64,000 bases of DNA, taken from assembly GCA_963841425.1 (NCBI GenBank), contig CAWJCL010000002.1:496001-560000 (forward strand), in the 5' to 3' direction. Both the position numbers and the translations under genes were made by a program. Below the pieces are notes generated by a model, which made no database searches, was not told the origin of the DNA, and saw only the letters and a list, made by a program, of their open reading frames with translations. Shown piece by piece: positions 1 through 8,283 of this stretch. Each line of letters opens with the position of its first letter. Position 1 is the stretch's first letter. The DNA is from DATEOR01 sp963841425 (GTDB lineage: Bacteria; Actinomycetota; Thermoleophilia; Gaiellales; Gaiellaceae).

Positions 1-1
1 G

Positions 2-922
2 GTCGGGCCCGACCTGCGCGCGGAGATGGGCAAGGCCGCCGTGGCCTTCGCGCGAGCGGTCGGCTACGAGAGCGCGGGCACGGCCGAGTTCATGCTCGCG
101 GGCGGCGAGTTCTTCTTCCTCGAGCTGAACGCACGCATCCAGGTCGAGCACCCGGTCACCGAGCTCGTCACCGGGCTCGACCTCGTCGAAGAACAGCTCC
201 GCATCGCCTCGGGCGAGCCCCTGAAGATCGAGGCGCGAGAGCCGAACGGGCACGCGGTCGAGGCGAGGCTCTACGCCGAGGATCCGCGTTCCTTCCTCCC
301 GCGTACCGGCACGATCACGCGGCTGCGGCTGCCGGCAGGGATCCGCGTCGACGCGGGCGTCGAGGAAGGCGACGAGGTCCCCGTCGCCTACGACCCGCTG
401 ATCGCGAAGCTGATCGCCCACGGGGAGACGCGGGAGGAGGCGCTCGACGCGCTCGCCGCCGCGCTCGGCAAGACCGAGGTTCGCGGCGTGGAGACGAACC
501 TCCCCTTCCTCCGCTGGCTCGCTGCCCATCCCGAGCTTCGCGCGGGCGTGGCCACGACCGCCTTCCTCGAGGAGAACCCGCCGCTCTCCCGGCCTGTCAG
601 GGTCTCCCGCCCCTGGCACGGCGCGTGGCGGCTCAACGGCCCTGCGCCCAAGCGCACGGCTCCGCCCACGGTCGAGGCAACCGGCCACGGTGACCTCCTC
701 GGCGCGCAGAGCACGCTGACCGCTCCGATGCCGGGGGTCGTCATCCGGGTGCTCGCCGCCGAAGGAGACCGGGTCGAGCCACGGCAGCCTCTCGTCGTTC
801 TCGAGGCGATGAAGATGGAGACCCCTCTCGTCTCCCCCTACGAGGCGGTCGTGCGCAGGGTGCACGTCGCCGAGGGCGAGCGCGTAGACGGCGGCGCGCT
901 CCTCGTGGAGCTCGAGGAATGA
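2..922 (+). CDS. Biotin carboxylase/BCCP subunit of an acyl-CoA carboxylase (3' part)
   Basis: The gene enters from the left edge already in frame, so its ATP-grasp N-terminus is missing. The visible part has the biotin carboxylase motif ELNARIQVEHPVTE near the start, then the carboxylase C-terminal domain. A linker leads to a biotinyl-carrier domain at the C-terminus with VVLEAMKMETPL, whose lysine carries biotin. This architecture is that of the alpha chain of acetyl-, propionyl- or 3-methylcrotonyl-CoA carboxylase. Substrate specificity lies in the beta subunit, which is not in view. Its stop overlaps the pdxH start. The acyl-CoA dehydrogenases at 5.5 and 28.2 kb would suit a branched-chain or fatty acid catabolic role, but that is inference. 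Confidence 0.92.
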   Translation, partial: VGPDLRAEMGKAAVAFARAVGYESAGTAEFMLAGGEFFFLELNARIQVEHPVTELVTGLDLVEEQLRIASGEPLKIEAREPNGHAVEARLYAEDPRSFLPRTGTITRLRLPAGIRVDAGVEEGDEVPVAYDPLIAKLIAHGETREEALDALAAALGKTEVRGVETNLPFLRWLAAHPELRAGVATTAFLEENPPLSRPVRVSRPWHGAWRLNGPAPKRTAPPTVEATGHGDLLGAQSTLTAPMPGVVIRVLAAEGDRVEPRQPLVVLEAMKMETPLVSPYEAVVRRVHVAEGERVDGGALLVELEE

Positions 923-1497
923 TGGATCCCCTCGCGCGCTTCCGGGAGTGGCAGGAGGCCGCCGCGGCGGCGGGTGTCACGCTGCCCGAGGCGATGACGC
1001 TCGCGACCGCGGACGAGACCGGCCGCCCGTCGGCCCGCACGGTCCTCCTCAAAGGCGTGGACGAGCGGGGCTTCGTTTTCTTCACGAACTACGAAAGCCG
1101 CAAGGGCCGCCAGCTCGCCGCCAACCCGCACGCCGCGCTCGCCTTCCTCTGGCACACGGAGCCGCGCCGGCAGGTGCTCGTGACCGGCAGCGTTGAGAAG
1201 GTGACGCGCGCCGAGTCGCAGGCGTACTTCGCGACGCGCGACCCGGGCAGCCGCCTCGGCGCGTGGGCGTCGAGACAGAGCTCCCCGCTCGAGAGCAAGG
1301 CCGAGCTCGACGCCGCCTACGCGGAGGCCGAGTCCCGCTTCGGCGACGATGTGCCCCTGCCCGAGTGGTGGGGCGGATACGTGCTCCACCCCGAGACGAT
1401 CGAGTTTTGGGAAAGCCGCCCGAACCGGCTCCACGAGCGGGTCCGCTACGCCCGCACAGACGACGGCTCGTGGCAGGCCGCGCTGCTCTCGCCCTGA
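919..1497 (+). CDS. pdxH: Pyridoxamine 5'-phosphate oxidase
   Basis: FMN-dependent oxidation of pyridoxamine or pyridoxine 5'-phosphate to pyridoxal 5'-phosphate, in the cytoplasm. At 192 residues it is slightly shorter than the usual 200-230. The flavin-binding core is clear (SARTVLLKGVDERGFVFFTNYESRKGRQL). The canonical C-terminal signature FWESRPNRLHERVRY is followed by a terminal LLSP close to the usual LxP ending. ATG codons lie in tandem at 919 and 922; the first overlaps the carboxylase stop, so coupled translation is likely. PLP made here would serve HisC, threonine dehydratase and CysM, all encoded in this window. Confidence 0.93.
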   Translation: MMDPLARFREWQEAAAAAGVTLPEAMTLATADETGRPSARTVLLKGVDERGFVFFTNYESRKGRQLAANPHAALAFLWHTEPRRQVLVTGSVEKVTRAESQAYFATRDPGSRLGAWASRQSSPLESKAELDAAYAEAESRFGDDVPLPEWWGGYVLHPETIEFWESRPNRLHERVRYARTDDGSWQAALLSP

Positions 1498-1554
1498 TGT
1501 TTGCCCGCCTCCGGCCCGGGTAGCCGAGCCTGAAAACGATCCGAGGGGGATTTC

Positions 1555-2139
1555 ATGGCGAACGAGCTACAGGGGAAGAGAATCGCGTTTCTCGCGGCGG
1601 ACGGTGTCGAGCAGGTCGAGCTGACCGAGCCCTGGAAGGCCGTGCAGGAAGCCGGCGGCCGGCCGGAGCTTCTCTCCGTCGAGTCGGGCGAGATCCAGGG
1701 CTTCAACCACCTGGACCAGGGCGATACGTTCCCGGTGGACAGGGAGGTCGCCCAGGCGGACGCGGCCGACTATGACGGCCTCGTCCTGCCGGGCGGGGTC
1801 GCCAACCCGGACTCTCTGCGCGGGGACGAGAACGCGGTCGGCTTCGTCCGCGACTTCTTCGAGCAGGGGAAGCCGGTCGGCGTCATCTGCCACGGGCCCT
1901 GGACGATCGTCGAGGCGGGAGTCGTGAAGGGGCGCACGATCACGTCGTGGCCGACCCTGCGCACCGACATCCGAAACGCGGGCGGCAACTGGGTCGACGA
2001 GGAGGTCGTCGTCGACGCCCGCCTCGTCTCCAGCCGCAAGCCGGACGACCTGCCCGCCTTCTGCGCCAAGATCGTCGAGGAGTTCGGCGAGGGCGAGCAC
2101 GCGGAGCAGGCCGAGAAGACGGCCGAAGCCGTCCGCTAG
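1555..2139 (+). CDS. DJ-1/PfpI family protein
   Basis: A 194-residue class I glutamine-amidotransferase-like protein of the DJ-1/PfpI superfamily. The nucleophile elbow is at Cys112-His113 in VGVICHGPWTIVEAG, and the acidic partner is probably Glu19 in DGVEQVEL. Members act as intracellular proteases, deglycases or stress proteins, and the exact activity cannot be read from sequence. A purine-rich ribosome site (gaggggga) precedes the ATG. The stop codon shares CTAG with the stop of the convergent SCP2 gene. Confidence 0.88.
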   Translation: MANELQGKRIAFLAADGVEQVELTEPWKAVQEAGGRPELLSVESGEIQGFNHLDQGDTFPVDREVAQADAADYDGLVLPGGVANPDSLRGDENAVGFVRDFFEQGKPVGVICHGPWTIVEAGVVKGRTITSWPTLRTDIRNAGGNWVDEEVVVDARLVSSRKPDDLPAFCAKIVEEFGEGEHAEQAEKTAEAVR

Positions 2140-2450
2140 CCCACCAAGTCCTTCAGCCGTAGAGCGAGCCCCATGTCGCCCTCGACGCGGATCTTCCCCG
2201 TCATGAAGGCGCCCATGGGGCTCTGCTCGTTCCCGACCACGGCCAGGAAGGTCTGCTCGTCGGTCGCGATCACACAGTCGGCCGGCTCCTGTGACTCGGC
2301 GACGGTGACCGCGCCCTTCTCGACGTCCACGTGCCAGCTCCCCGCACCGTCGATGTCGAAGCGGTAGGACGCACTCAGGTCGGCGGCGCGCGTGGGGTCG
2401 CCCCGCGCCTGCAGGTTGGCGAAGAACTGCCGAGCCGACTCGTAGGTCAA
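2136..2450 (-). CDS. SCP2 sterol-binding domain protein
   Basis: A 104-residue single-domain protein of the SCP-2 fold, a hydrophobic-ligand carrier seen in lipid metabolism. Typical features are the SYRFDIDGAGSWHVDV strand region, the ADCVIATDEQTFLAVV segment and the closing GKIRVEGDMGLALRL motif. The ATG overlaps the stop of the upstream MFS gene (ATGA), so the two are probably co-translated. The bound ligand is unknown. Confidence 0.85.
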   Translation of the reverse strand: MTYESARQFFANLQARGDPTRAADLSASYRFDIDGAGSWHVDVEKGAVTVAESQEPADCVIATDEQTFLAVVGNEQSPMGAFMTGKIRVEGDMGLALRLKDLVG

Positions 2451-3625
2451 AGCGTCGCTGCGGCGGGCTCCGGCCCGACCATGCGCCGCCCCGGCGCCGG
2501 CGGAAGGAGGAAGCTGACACCGAGTGCGAGCGCGGGCCCGATCGCGGTGGCGAGCACCGCGGCCTCGAGGTCGACGGTGTCCGCGAGGGCGCCGAGGACG
2601 AGCGCCGCGACGCCGCCGAGGCCGATCGCGAGGCCGATCGAGAGCCCCGAGGCCATGCCGACGCGGCCGGGCATGTACTCCTGGCTCATCACGAGGCTGA
2701 CTCCGAAGGTTCCGATGACACAGGCGCCCGAGAGCGTAACCGCGAGCACGCCGATCGGCCCGCCCACCAGCACGTAGACGAGGATGAGCGGCGTCGCGGC
2801 GATGAAGCTGCCGCGCAGCACCGGCCGCCTGCCGAAGCGGTCGGCGAGCGGCCCGCCCGCGAGCGTCCCCACGGCGCCGGCGAAGAGAAAGAGCGCGAGC
2901 ACGAAGGTTCCATACGCCTCGCCGTGACCGTTGTGGATCTCCCAGAGCGGGATGAAGGTGAAGAGGCCCATGTGCGCAACACTCCGCAGGCCGACGACCA
3001 TGAGCAAGAGGACGAGGCCGCGCGTCTCCGTCTTCGCCGCCGCGTGGCGCCGCTCCCGCGGGGACTCGTCCGGCGCGAAGCTCGCCAGGTAGCGCAGCAC
3101 GAGCGCGAGACCGGTAGCGACGGCGAGCCCGGGCAATGCGATCAGCAGCCCGCCCTTCAGTCCAAAGGCGAGGATGAGAGCCGAGGCGTACACGGGGCCG
3201 AGCGCGAAGCCGATGTTGCCGCCGACGGAGAAGAACGACATCCCGCTCGCCCGCCGCGAGCCGCTCGCATAGCTCGCGAACTTCGATCCCTCCGGATGGT
3301 AGGCGGCCACCCCGACTCCGGCTGCGAGCACGGCGAGAAAGACGAGCGGATAGGACGGCGCCGCAGCCGCGAGCGCCATTCCCACTCCCGCGAGACCGAC
3401 CCCTGCAGGGAGGAGCCAGAGCGCGCCGCGGGCGTCCGACCAGAGCCCGAACAGCGGCTGGATCAGCGACGAGCTGATCGTCGCCGCGAGGACGAGCGCC
3501 GAGGCCATCGTGTAGGTGAGGTCGAACTCCGCCTTGAGGAACGGCAAGAGCGCAGGAAGAGACCCCTGCGCGAGATCCGTTGCGAGATGACCGGACGAGA
3601 GCGCGGCCATCGCCTTTCTGTCCAC
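2447..3625 (-). CDS. MFS transporter, fosmidomycin-resistance-like
   Basis: Integral membrane transporter with about twelve hydrophobic segments and the MFS loop motif GPLADRFGRRPVLRG in the second half. The opening SGHLATDLAQGSLPALLPFLKAEFDLTYTMAS resembles the fosmidomycin-resistance (Fsr/YnfM-like) subgroup, which exports drugs or metabolites. The frame is open further upstream to 3778, but that part is arginine-rich and unlike transporter sequence. I therefore place the start at the GTG at 3625; an ATG at 3610 is the alternative. It is translationally coupled to the SCP2 gene downstream. The substrate is unknown. Confidence 0.85.
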   Translation of the reverse strand: MDRKAMAALSSGHLATDLAQGSLPALLPFLKAEFDLTYTMASALVLAATISSSLIQPLFGLWSDARGALWLLPAGVGLAGVGMALAAAAPSYPLVFLAVLAAGVGVAAYHPEGSKFASYASGSRRASGMSFFSVGGNIGFALGPVYASALILAFGLKGGLLIALPGLAVATGLALVLRYLASFAPDESPRERRHAAAKTETRGLVLLLMVVGLRSVAHMGLFTFIPLWEIHNGHGEAYGTFVLALFLFAGAVGTLAGGPLADRFGRRPVLRGSFIAATPLILVYVLVGGPIGVLAVTLSGACVIGTFGVSLVMSQEYMPGRVGMASGLSIGLAIGLGGVAALVLGALADTVDLEAAVLATAIGPALALGVSFLLPPAPGRRMVGPEPAAATL

Positions 3626-3656
3626 CCCGCGCACGGGGGCGAGAATACCCGCCGCG

Positions 3657-3875
3657 TTAGTGCGAGGCGTACCGCTCGACCAGCGCGTAGGAGAGCTCCC
3701 ACTGCGCGCACACGATCTCGCGACGGTTGCGCTCGAGCGCGAGCAGCGACGCCGCGGCTCGAAGCTCTTCCCGCTCACGCAGAAGCCCTCCGAGAAGACT
3801 CCGGAGGGCTTCTACCGGGAGAGGATTTCGCCCGCGAGGGGAGGGTGCGGGCGGAGAGGGTAGAGCTGCGCTCAT
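3657..3875 (-). CDS. Possible small hypothetical protein
   Basis: A 72-codon frame just upstream of the MFS gene. Its second half looks protein-like and helical (ALRSLLGGLLREREELRAAASLLALERNRREI), while the first 20 residues are proline- and arginine-rich. It ends 31 bases before the MFS start. A perfect 12-bp inverted repeat at 3781-3813 lies inside it, so the region may instead be a terminator or leader. No family recognised. Confidence 0.3.
   Translation of the reverse strand: MSAALPSPPAPSPRGRNPLPVEALRSLLGGLLREREELRAAASLLALERNRREIVCAQWELSYALVERYASH
3781..3813. repeat. Perfect 12-bp inverted repeat
   Basis: AGAAGCCCTCCG at 3781-3792 and its exact complement at 3802-3813 are separated by nine bases. 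The transcript would form a strong GC-rich hairpin. No T-run follows on either strand. It lies within the doubtful small frame on the minus strand, about 156 bases upstream of the MFS start, and could be an attenuator or regulatory hairpin. Confidence 0.45.
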
Positions 3876-3968
3876 TGCGCATCCCTCTCATCGACCTGAG
3901 GGATTTGCTCCATATCCCTCATTCGGGGAACACGGTACGGACGTGTTCGGATAGCATCGCCCGCGCCC

Positions 3969-5453
3969 ATGGAGATCGACGTCGCCGAAGGTTCGCCGGC
4001 GGAGGTCGCCGCGGACGTCCTGGCCTTCGCCGTGCCGGAGCCGATCGAGCTCCAGTCGGCCGGCCAAGAGCTCGACCGGCTGGTCGACGGGGGGATCAGA
4101 CACCTGATCGAGGACGGGGAGCTCAAGGGCGAGCGCGGCCGAGTCACCCTCCTGCACACGCGAAACGAGCTCAAAGCCCACCGGATCGCCGCCGGAGGCA
4201 TCGGCCCCGACGGGGATTCCGACAGCCTGCGCACGGCGGCCGCGGCGGTCGCCCGTCGTGCGGGCGAGGTCGGCGGCAAGACCGTCGCCTGGATCCTGAG
4301 CGAGGACGGGCTGCCCGCGGCCGAACAGGCGCGCGCCGTCGTCGACGGCATGGCACTCGGCCCCTACGACGCCGGCATCTGGAAGACGCAGGACGAGAGC
4401 GCGGCCGTCGAGCGCCTCGTCCTCTGCGGGCCGGGCGCGGCCGGCGTCGCCGAGGAGGCGCGGCGCGCCAACGTCGTCGCTGCGTGGACGAACCGCTGCC
4501 GCGACCTCGTCAACGCGCCGCCCAACGTCTGCACCCCGACGACCCTGGCCGAGTTCGCCGAGGACACCGCGAGCCGCTTCGAGCACCTGAGCTTCTCCGC
4601 TCTCGGCCCCGACGAGATCCGCGACGCGGGCATGGGCGCGCTGACCGCGGTCAGCCAGGGGAGCGAGAATCCCCCGCGCCTGATCACGCTCTCCTACGAG
4701 CCAGCTTCCGCCACGCGCGGCGACGTCGTCCTCGGGCTCGTCGGCAAGGCGATCACCTTCGACTCGGGCGGCCTCTCGCTGAAGCCGGCCAACCGCATGG
4801 AGGAGATGAAGACCGACATGGGCGGCGGCGGCGCGGTCCTCACGGCGATGGGCGCAATCGCCGAGCTCGCCCTGCCGGTCAAGGTGCTGGCCGTCGTGCC
4901 GTCCTGCGAGAACATGCCCGGCGGCCGCTCGTACCGCCCCGGCGACATCATCACCGCGCTGAACGGCAAGACGATCGAGGTGACGAACACCGATGCGGAG
5001 GGGCGCCTCATCCTCGCGGACGCGCTCACGCACGCGCGGCGCTCCGGGGCCACGCACATCCTCGACCTGGCCACGCTCACGGGAGCCATCGTCATCGCGA
5101 TGGGCGACTACTACGCGGGCCTATTCGCCAACGACGATGCGTGGGCGCAGGAGATCCGGGCGGCCGCCGAGGAAAGCGGCGATTACGCCTGGATCATGCC
5201 GCTGCACGAGACCTACCGCCGTTACATCGAGTCGCCCTACGCCGACATGAAGAACTCCTCCGAGTACCGGCAGGGCTCGCCGATTCTCGCCGCCCGCTTC
5301 CTGCAGGAGTTCGTGGGCGAGGGCCCCTGGGCCCACCTCGACATCGCGGGCACGGCCTACCTCGAGCGCACGCGCGACGACTACTACGGTGCCCCCGGCG
5401 CAACCGGGTACGGCGTGCGGCTCCTCGCAGAGCTCGCCCGCCGGTTCTCTTAG
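3969..5453 (+). CDS. pepA: Leucyl aminopeptidase (M17)
   Basis: A 494-residue cytoplasmic zinc/manganese aminopeptidase that removes N-terminal residues during peptide turnover. The C-terminal catalytic domain contains the metal-binding GKAITFDSGGLSLKP and the family signature NTDAEGRLILADAL. The N-terminal domain is the usual variable M17 domain. Length is normal for the family. The ATG at 3969 follows a TAGCAT -10-like element at 3952-3957 closely, so the leader is very short. Its TAG stop shares its last base with the GTG of the acyl-CoA dehydrogenase gene. Confidence 0.94.
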   Translation: MEIDVAEGSPAEVAADVLAFAVPEPIELQSAGQELDRLVDGGIRHLIEDGELKGERGRVTLLHTRNELKAHRIAAGGIGPDGDSDSLRTAAAAVARRAGEVGGKTVAWILSEDGLPAAEQARAVVDGMALGPYDAGIWKTQDESAAVERLVLCGPGAAGVAEEARRANVVAAWTNRCRDLVNAPPNVCTPTTLAEFAEDTASRFEHLSFSALGPDEIRDAGMGALTAVSQGSENPPRLITLSYEPASATRGDVVLGLVGKAITFDSGGLSLKPANRMEEMKTDMGGGGAVLTAMGAIAELALPVKVLAVVPSCENMPGGRSYRPGDIITALNGKTIEVTNTDAEGRLILADALTHARRSGATHILDLATLTGAIVIAMGDYYAGLFANDDAWAQEIRAAAEESGDYAWIMPLHETYRRYIESPYADMKNSSEYRQGSPILAARFLQEFVGEGPWAHLDIAGTAYLERTRDDYYGAPGATGYGVRLLAELARRFS

Positions 5454-6586
5454 TGGATTTCGACCTCTCGGAAGACCATGAGCTGCTCCGGCAGACGGTT
5501 CGCGACTTCGCCGAGGAGCGCATTGCGCCGGCCGCGGAGGCGCTCGACCGCGAGCACCGCTTCCCCTACGACATCGTCGAGGCGCTCGCCGGGCTCGGGC
5601 TCATGGGCATCCCGATCCCCGAAGAGCATGGCGGCGGCGGCGGCGACACGCTCGCCTATGCCATCGCGGTCGAGGAGCTGACGCGCGTCGACTCGTCCGT
5701 CGCGATCACGGTCGCGGCGCACACGTCGCTCGGCACCACGCCGATCCTCCTGTTCGGCTCCGACGAGCAGAAGGAGCGGTGGTTGCCAGACCTGGCTTCC
5801 GGGCGGCGACTCGCGGCATTCGGCCTGACGGAGCCGGAGGCCGGCTCTGACGCAGGCGCGACGCGCACCACGGCGGAGCTCCGCGACGGGAGCTGGATCA
5901 TCAACGGCTCGAAGATCTTCATCACGAACGCGGGCACCGACATCACGGCGTTCGTGACGATCACGGCACGGACGGGTGACGACGAGATCTCGAACATCGT
6001 CCTCCCCAACGGGACGGAGGGCTACGAGATCTCGGCCTCGATGCGAAAGATGGGCTGGCGGGCCTCGGACACGCGGGAGCTCTCGTTCCGGGACTGCGCC
6101 GTCCCCGAAGACCATCTCCTCGGCGAGCGCGGCGCCGGCCTGAAGCAGTTTCTCGAGATCCTCGACGGCGGGCGCATCTCAGTGGCGGCGATGGGGCTCG
6201 GCCTGGCGCAGGGCGCATTCGACCTGGCGTCGGCGCATGCCCGTGAACGGAAGCAATTCGGGCAGCCCATCGGGACGTTCCAGGCGATCCAGTTCCAGCT
6301 CGCCGACATGGCGACGGAGATCGAGGCGGGCCGAAACCTCGTCTACAAGGCGGCATGGCTGAAAGACCGAGCGCGCCCGTTCGCCCAAGCGGCGGCGTTC
6401 GCGAAGCTCTACACGGGCGAACTGGCGAACCGAGTGGTGAACGCGGCGCTGCAGATCCACGGCGGGTACGGGTTCATGGACGAGTACGCGATCTCACGGC
6501 TCTACCGCGACCAGAAGGTGCTGGAGATCGGCGAGGGGACGAACGAGATCCAGCGGCTCGTGATCGCCCGAGGTCTCGGCTTCTAG
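5453..6586 (+). CDS. Acyl-CoA dehydrogenase
   Basis: A 377-residue FAD enzyme that introduces the alpha-beta double bond of acyl-CoA thioesters and passes electrons to ETF. It has the N-terminal helical domain (DFDLSEDHELLRQTVRDFAEE), the FAD/substrate signature LTEPEAGSDAGATRTTAE and the C-terminal QIHGGYGFMDEYAISRLYRDQKV. The catalytic glutamate lies in the closing EGTNEIQ region typical of short/medium-chain enzymes. The start is GTG at 5453, overlapping the pepA stop by one base; the longer open frame upstream is only pepA read out of frame. Chain-length specificity is not determined. Confidence 0.93.
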   Translation: MDFDLSEDHELLRQTVRDFAEERIAPAAEALDREHRFPYDIVEALAGLGLMGIPIPEEHGGGGGDTLAYAIAVEELTRVDSSVAITVAAHTSLGTTPILLFGSDEQKERWLPDLASGRRLAAFGLTEPEAGSDAGATRTTAELRDGSWIINGSKIFITNAGTDITAFVTITARTGDDEISNIVLPNGTEGYEISASMRKMGWRASDTRELSFRDCAVPEDHLLGERGAGLKQFLEILDGGRISVAAMGLGLAQGAFDLASAHARERKQFGQPIGTFQAIQFQLADMATEIEAGRNLVYKAAWLKDRARPFAQAAAFAKLYTGELANRVVNAALQIHGGYGFMDEYAISRLYRDQKVLEIGEGTNEIQRLVIARGLGF

Positions 6587-6601
6587 TTGGGGCCACCCCA
6601 A
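6587..6601 (+). terminator. Short hairpin after the acyl-CoA dehydrogenase
   Basis: TTGGGG (6587-6592), a three-base loop CCA, and CCCCAA (6596-6601) begin directly after the stop codon. No T-tract follows, so it is only a weak terminator candidate. Confidence 0.35.
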
Positions 6602-6693
6602 ACCACCACCCGCTTTCGAGCGTACCTCCCGAATACGCAAACGTGGCGCGCGCACTGCGTCGGGACCGCGACGAGGGCGAGGCGGGATGTGCC

Positions 6694-6721
6694 TTGCCCG
6701 GGCGCGGCGCTCCGGTAGCAT
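6694..6721 (+). promoter_or_regulatory. Sigma-70-type promoter for the SCO4226-like gene
   Basis: TTGCCC (6694-6699), a 16-bp spacer, and TAGCAT (6716-6721) fit a housekeeping promoter. The start codon is 28 bases downstream and has an AGGAGG ribosome site. Confidence 0.5.
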
Positions 6722-6749
6722 CCGCGCGTCTCTTCTAGGAGGTAGCGCA

Positions 6750-7001
6750 ATGCCGCTTTTCATGGACGTACACAACATGGACGGGGGCGTCTCCTGCGAC
6801 GCCGTTCGCGACGCCCACGCCAAAGACGTCGCCATCCAGAGCGACCACGGCGTCGACTACAAGAGCTACTGGGTGAGCGAAGCCGAGGGCAAGATCTTCT
6901 GCCTCGTCGAGGCGCCCGACGCCGAGACGGCGACGCGCGTCCACCGCGAGGCTCACGGCCTCGAGGCGGACGAGATCTACGAGGTCATCGAGGGCTCGTA
7001 G
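6750..7001 (+). CDS. DUF4242 / SCO4226-like nickel-binding protein
   Basis: An 83-residue small protein resembling the Streptomyces SCO4226 family, annotated in that lineage as nickel-binding. Conserved elements are the opening MPLFMDVHN, the DAHAKDVAIQSDHGVDYKSYWVSEAEGKIFCLVEAP core and the REAHGLEADEIYEV end. His and Cys residues are plausible metal ligands. An excellent AGGAGG seven bases upstream fixes the ATG at 6750, although the frame is open earlier. The physiological role is unknown. Confidence 0.8.
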   Translation: MPLFMDVHNMDGGVSCDAVRDAHAKDVAIQSDHGVDYKSYWVSEAEGKIFCLVEAPDAETATRVHREAHGLEADEIYEVIEGS

Positions 7002-7681
7002 CAGCCGCCCGCCTCTACGCCGGCTCGTCCGGCTTCTCGTACGCGACCTGGAAGGGCGACTTCTACCCGGCGGATTCGAAGCCGGCGGATTTCCTGCGCT
7101 TCTACGCCACCAGGCTCAATACGGTCGAGCTCAATTCGACCTTCCGACGGCTCCCCGGTGAGGATCAGTTCGAGCGTTGGGCCGACCAGACCGCGCCCGG
7201 CTTCAGGTTCGCGGTCACTCTCGCCCGCCGGGTGACGTCGTTCGGCCGCGTCGAGGGCGTGGACGCGGCAGCCCAGTCGATCTCGAGGCTCGGCGACCGG
7301 CTCGGCCCGGTACGCATCAAGGTGCTGCAGGCGCGCGACGACGGGTTCCTCCGCCTGCTGCTCGACTCCTTGGAGCCCACGATGCGCTGGGCGCTCGACT
7401 TCCGCCACGACTCGTGGCTCGACGACGAGATCCAGGCGCGACTCGACGAGCGCGGCGTCGCCCGGGTCGATGCGGAGGAGGGCGGCGCCGACTTCCGCTA
7501 CCTGCGGCTCCGCAACCCTCCCTACAGCGACGACGACCTGGCCACCGAAGCGGCGCGGATCGATTCCATCATCGCGGCCGGCCTCGACGTGTTCGCCTAC
7601 TTCCAGCACGAGGACGAGCCCACAGCTCCCCGCTACGCCGAGCGCCTGCTCGAGCTCGTCAGCGGTCCTGCAGGCGGATGA
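7001..7681 (+). CDS. DUF72 (YecE-like) protein with unresolved start
   Basis: A TIM-barrel-like DUF72 protein of unknown function. The frame reads RLYAGSSGFSYATWKGDFYP right after the upstream stop, the conserved beginning of this family, then TRLNTVELNSTFRRLP, RFAVTLARRVTS and the end DVFAYFQHEDEPTAPRYAERLLEL. The frame is open from 6746, yet it has no ATG, GTG or TTG before GTG 7232. Starting there would delete the conserved first quarter. Translation therefore begins at a non-standard codon, or an indel disturbs the start. Its 3' end overlaps the convergent DUF3052 gene by 23 bases. Confidence 0.8.
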   Translation, partial: AAARLYAGSSGFSYATWKGDFYPADSKPADFLRFYATRLNTVELNSTFRRLPGEDQFERWADQTAPGFRFAVTLARRVTSFGRVEGVDAAAQSISRLGDRLGPVRIKVLQARDDGFLRLLLDSLEPTMRWALDFRHDSWLDDEIQARLDERGVARVDAEEGGADFRYLRLRNPPYSDDDLATEAARIDSIIAAGLDVFAYFQHEDEPTAPRYAERLLELVSGPAGG

Positions 7682-8045
7682 CGAAGCGAAGCGCCTGCCA
7701 GCTGTCGTCGATGGCGCAGCTCTTGTTGTCGACGAGCCCCGCATCGAGGCCCGTTCTCTGCACCGAGTCGAAGGTCAGGTCGGTCGGCATGCCGGCTGTC
7801 TTCTTCGGCCAGGCGACCCACAGCCCGCCCGCCGGTGCGAGCCGCCGCGCGAGCGGCGTAAAAGCCCGCGTCAGCTCACCCTGACGCGTCGCGAAGAGCA
7901 CCGCGACGTCGAACTCGCCGCGGAGCCTCGGCTTCACCCCGAGCTCTGCCGCGAACCCAGGCGGCGCCTTCTGGAGCGCGACGCGCGACTCCTCCTCGAT
8001 GCCGAGCTTCTTGGGAAGCGGCGTGGACGAGTAGTCCTTGTGCAC
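7659..8045 (-). CDS. DUF3052 family protein
   Basis: A 128-residue actinobacterial protein of unknown function. It opens with the characteristic YSSTPLPKKLGIEEESRV, has a middle FDVAVLFATRQGELTRAF segment, then GGLWVAWPKKTAG and the closing NKSCAIDDSWQALRFVIRLQDR. The overall pattern is that of a small Rossmann-like fold. It is a single-gene unit, convergent with DUF72. Confidence 0.82.
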   Translation of the reverse strand: MHKDYSSTPLPKKLGIEEESRVALQKAPPGFAAELGVKPRLRGEFDVAVLFATRQGELTRAFTPLARRLAPAGGLWVAWPKKTAGMPTDLTFDSVQRTGLDAGLVDNKSCAIDDSWQALRFVIRLQDR

Positions 8046-8100
8046 GCTGCGAATCTAGCGAGTGAGGGAAGAAGGTCGCCTGCCCGCGCGTCTTGCGGGC

Positions 8101-8283
8101 ATGTACTACAGCCCACACACCCATCTCGCGATCGCCCGCGCCCGGCATGAGGACATGCTCCGGGACGCGGAGCGCGCCCGGCTCTCCCACTCGTTCGACG
8201 AGGAGCGGCCCGGCATGCTCTCCCGCCTTCGGACGCACCTCGCCCGAAAGCGCGCAGCCGATCAGCGGCTCGTAACCGCCTAG
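8101..8283 (+). CDS. Small hypothetical protein
   Basis: A 60-residue basic, helical protein beginning MYYSPHTHLAIARARHEDMLRD, with many Arg and His residues. Similar short unnamed proteins occur in actinobacteria. I prefer the ATG at 8101; a GTG at 8062 would add 13 residues. The stop shares CTAG with the convergent threonine dehydratase stop, as seen for other gene pairs here, which supports its being a real gene. Confidence 0.55.
   Translation: MYYSPHTHLAIARARHEDMLRDAERARLSHSFDEERPGMLSRLRTHLARKRAADQRLVTA

Noticed and set aside
2924..6586. A 1220-codon open frame on the plus strand
   Set aside because: Only its last 377 codons (acyl-CoA dehydrogenase from GTG 5453) look like protein. The rest is arginine-rich and crosses the MFS and pepA genes in other frames.
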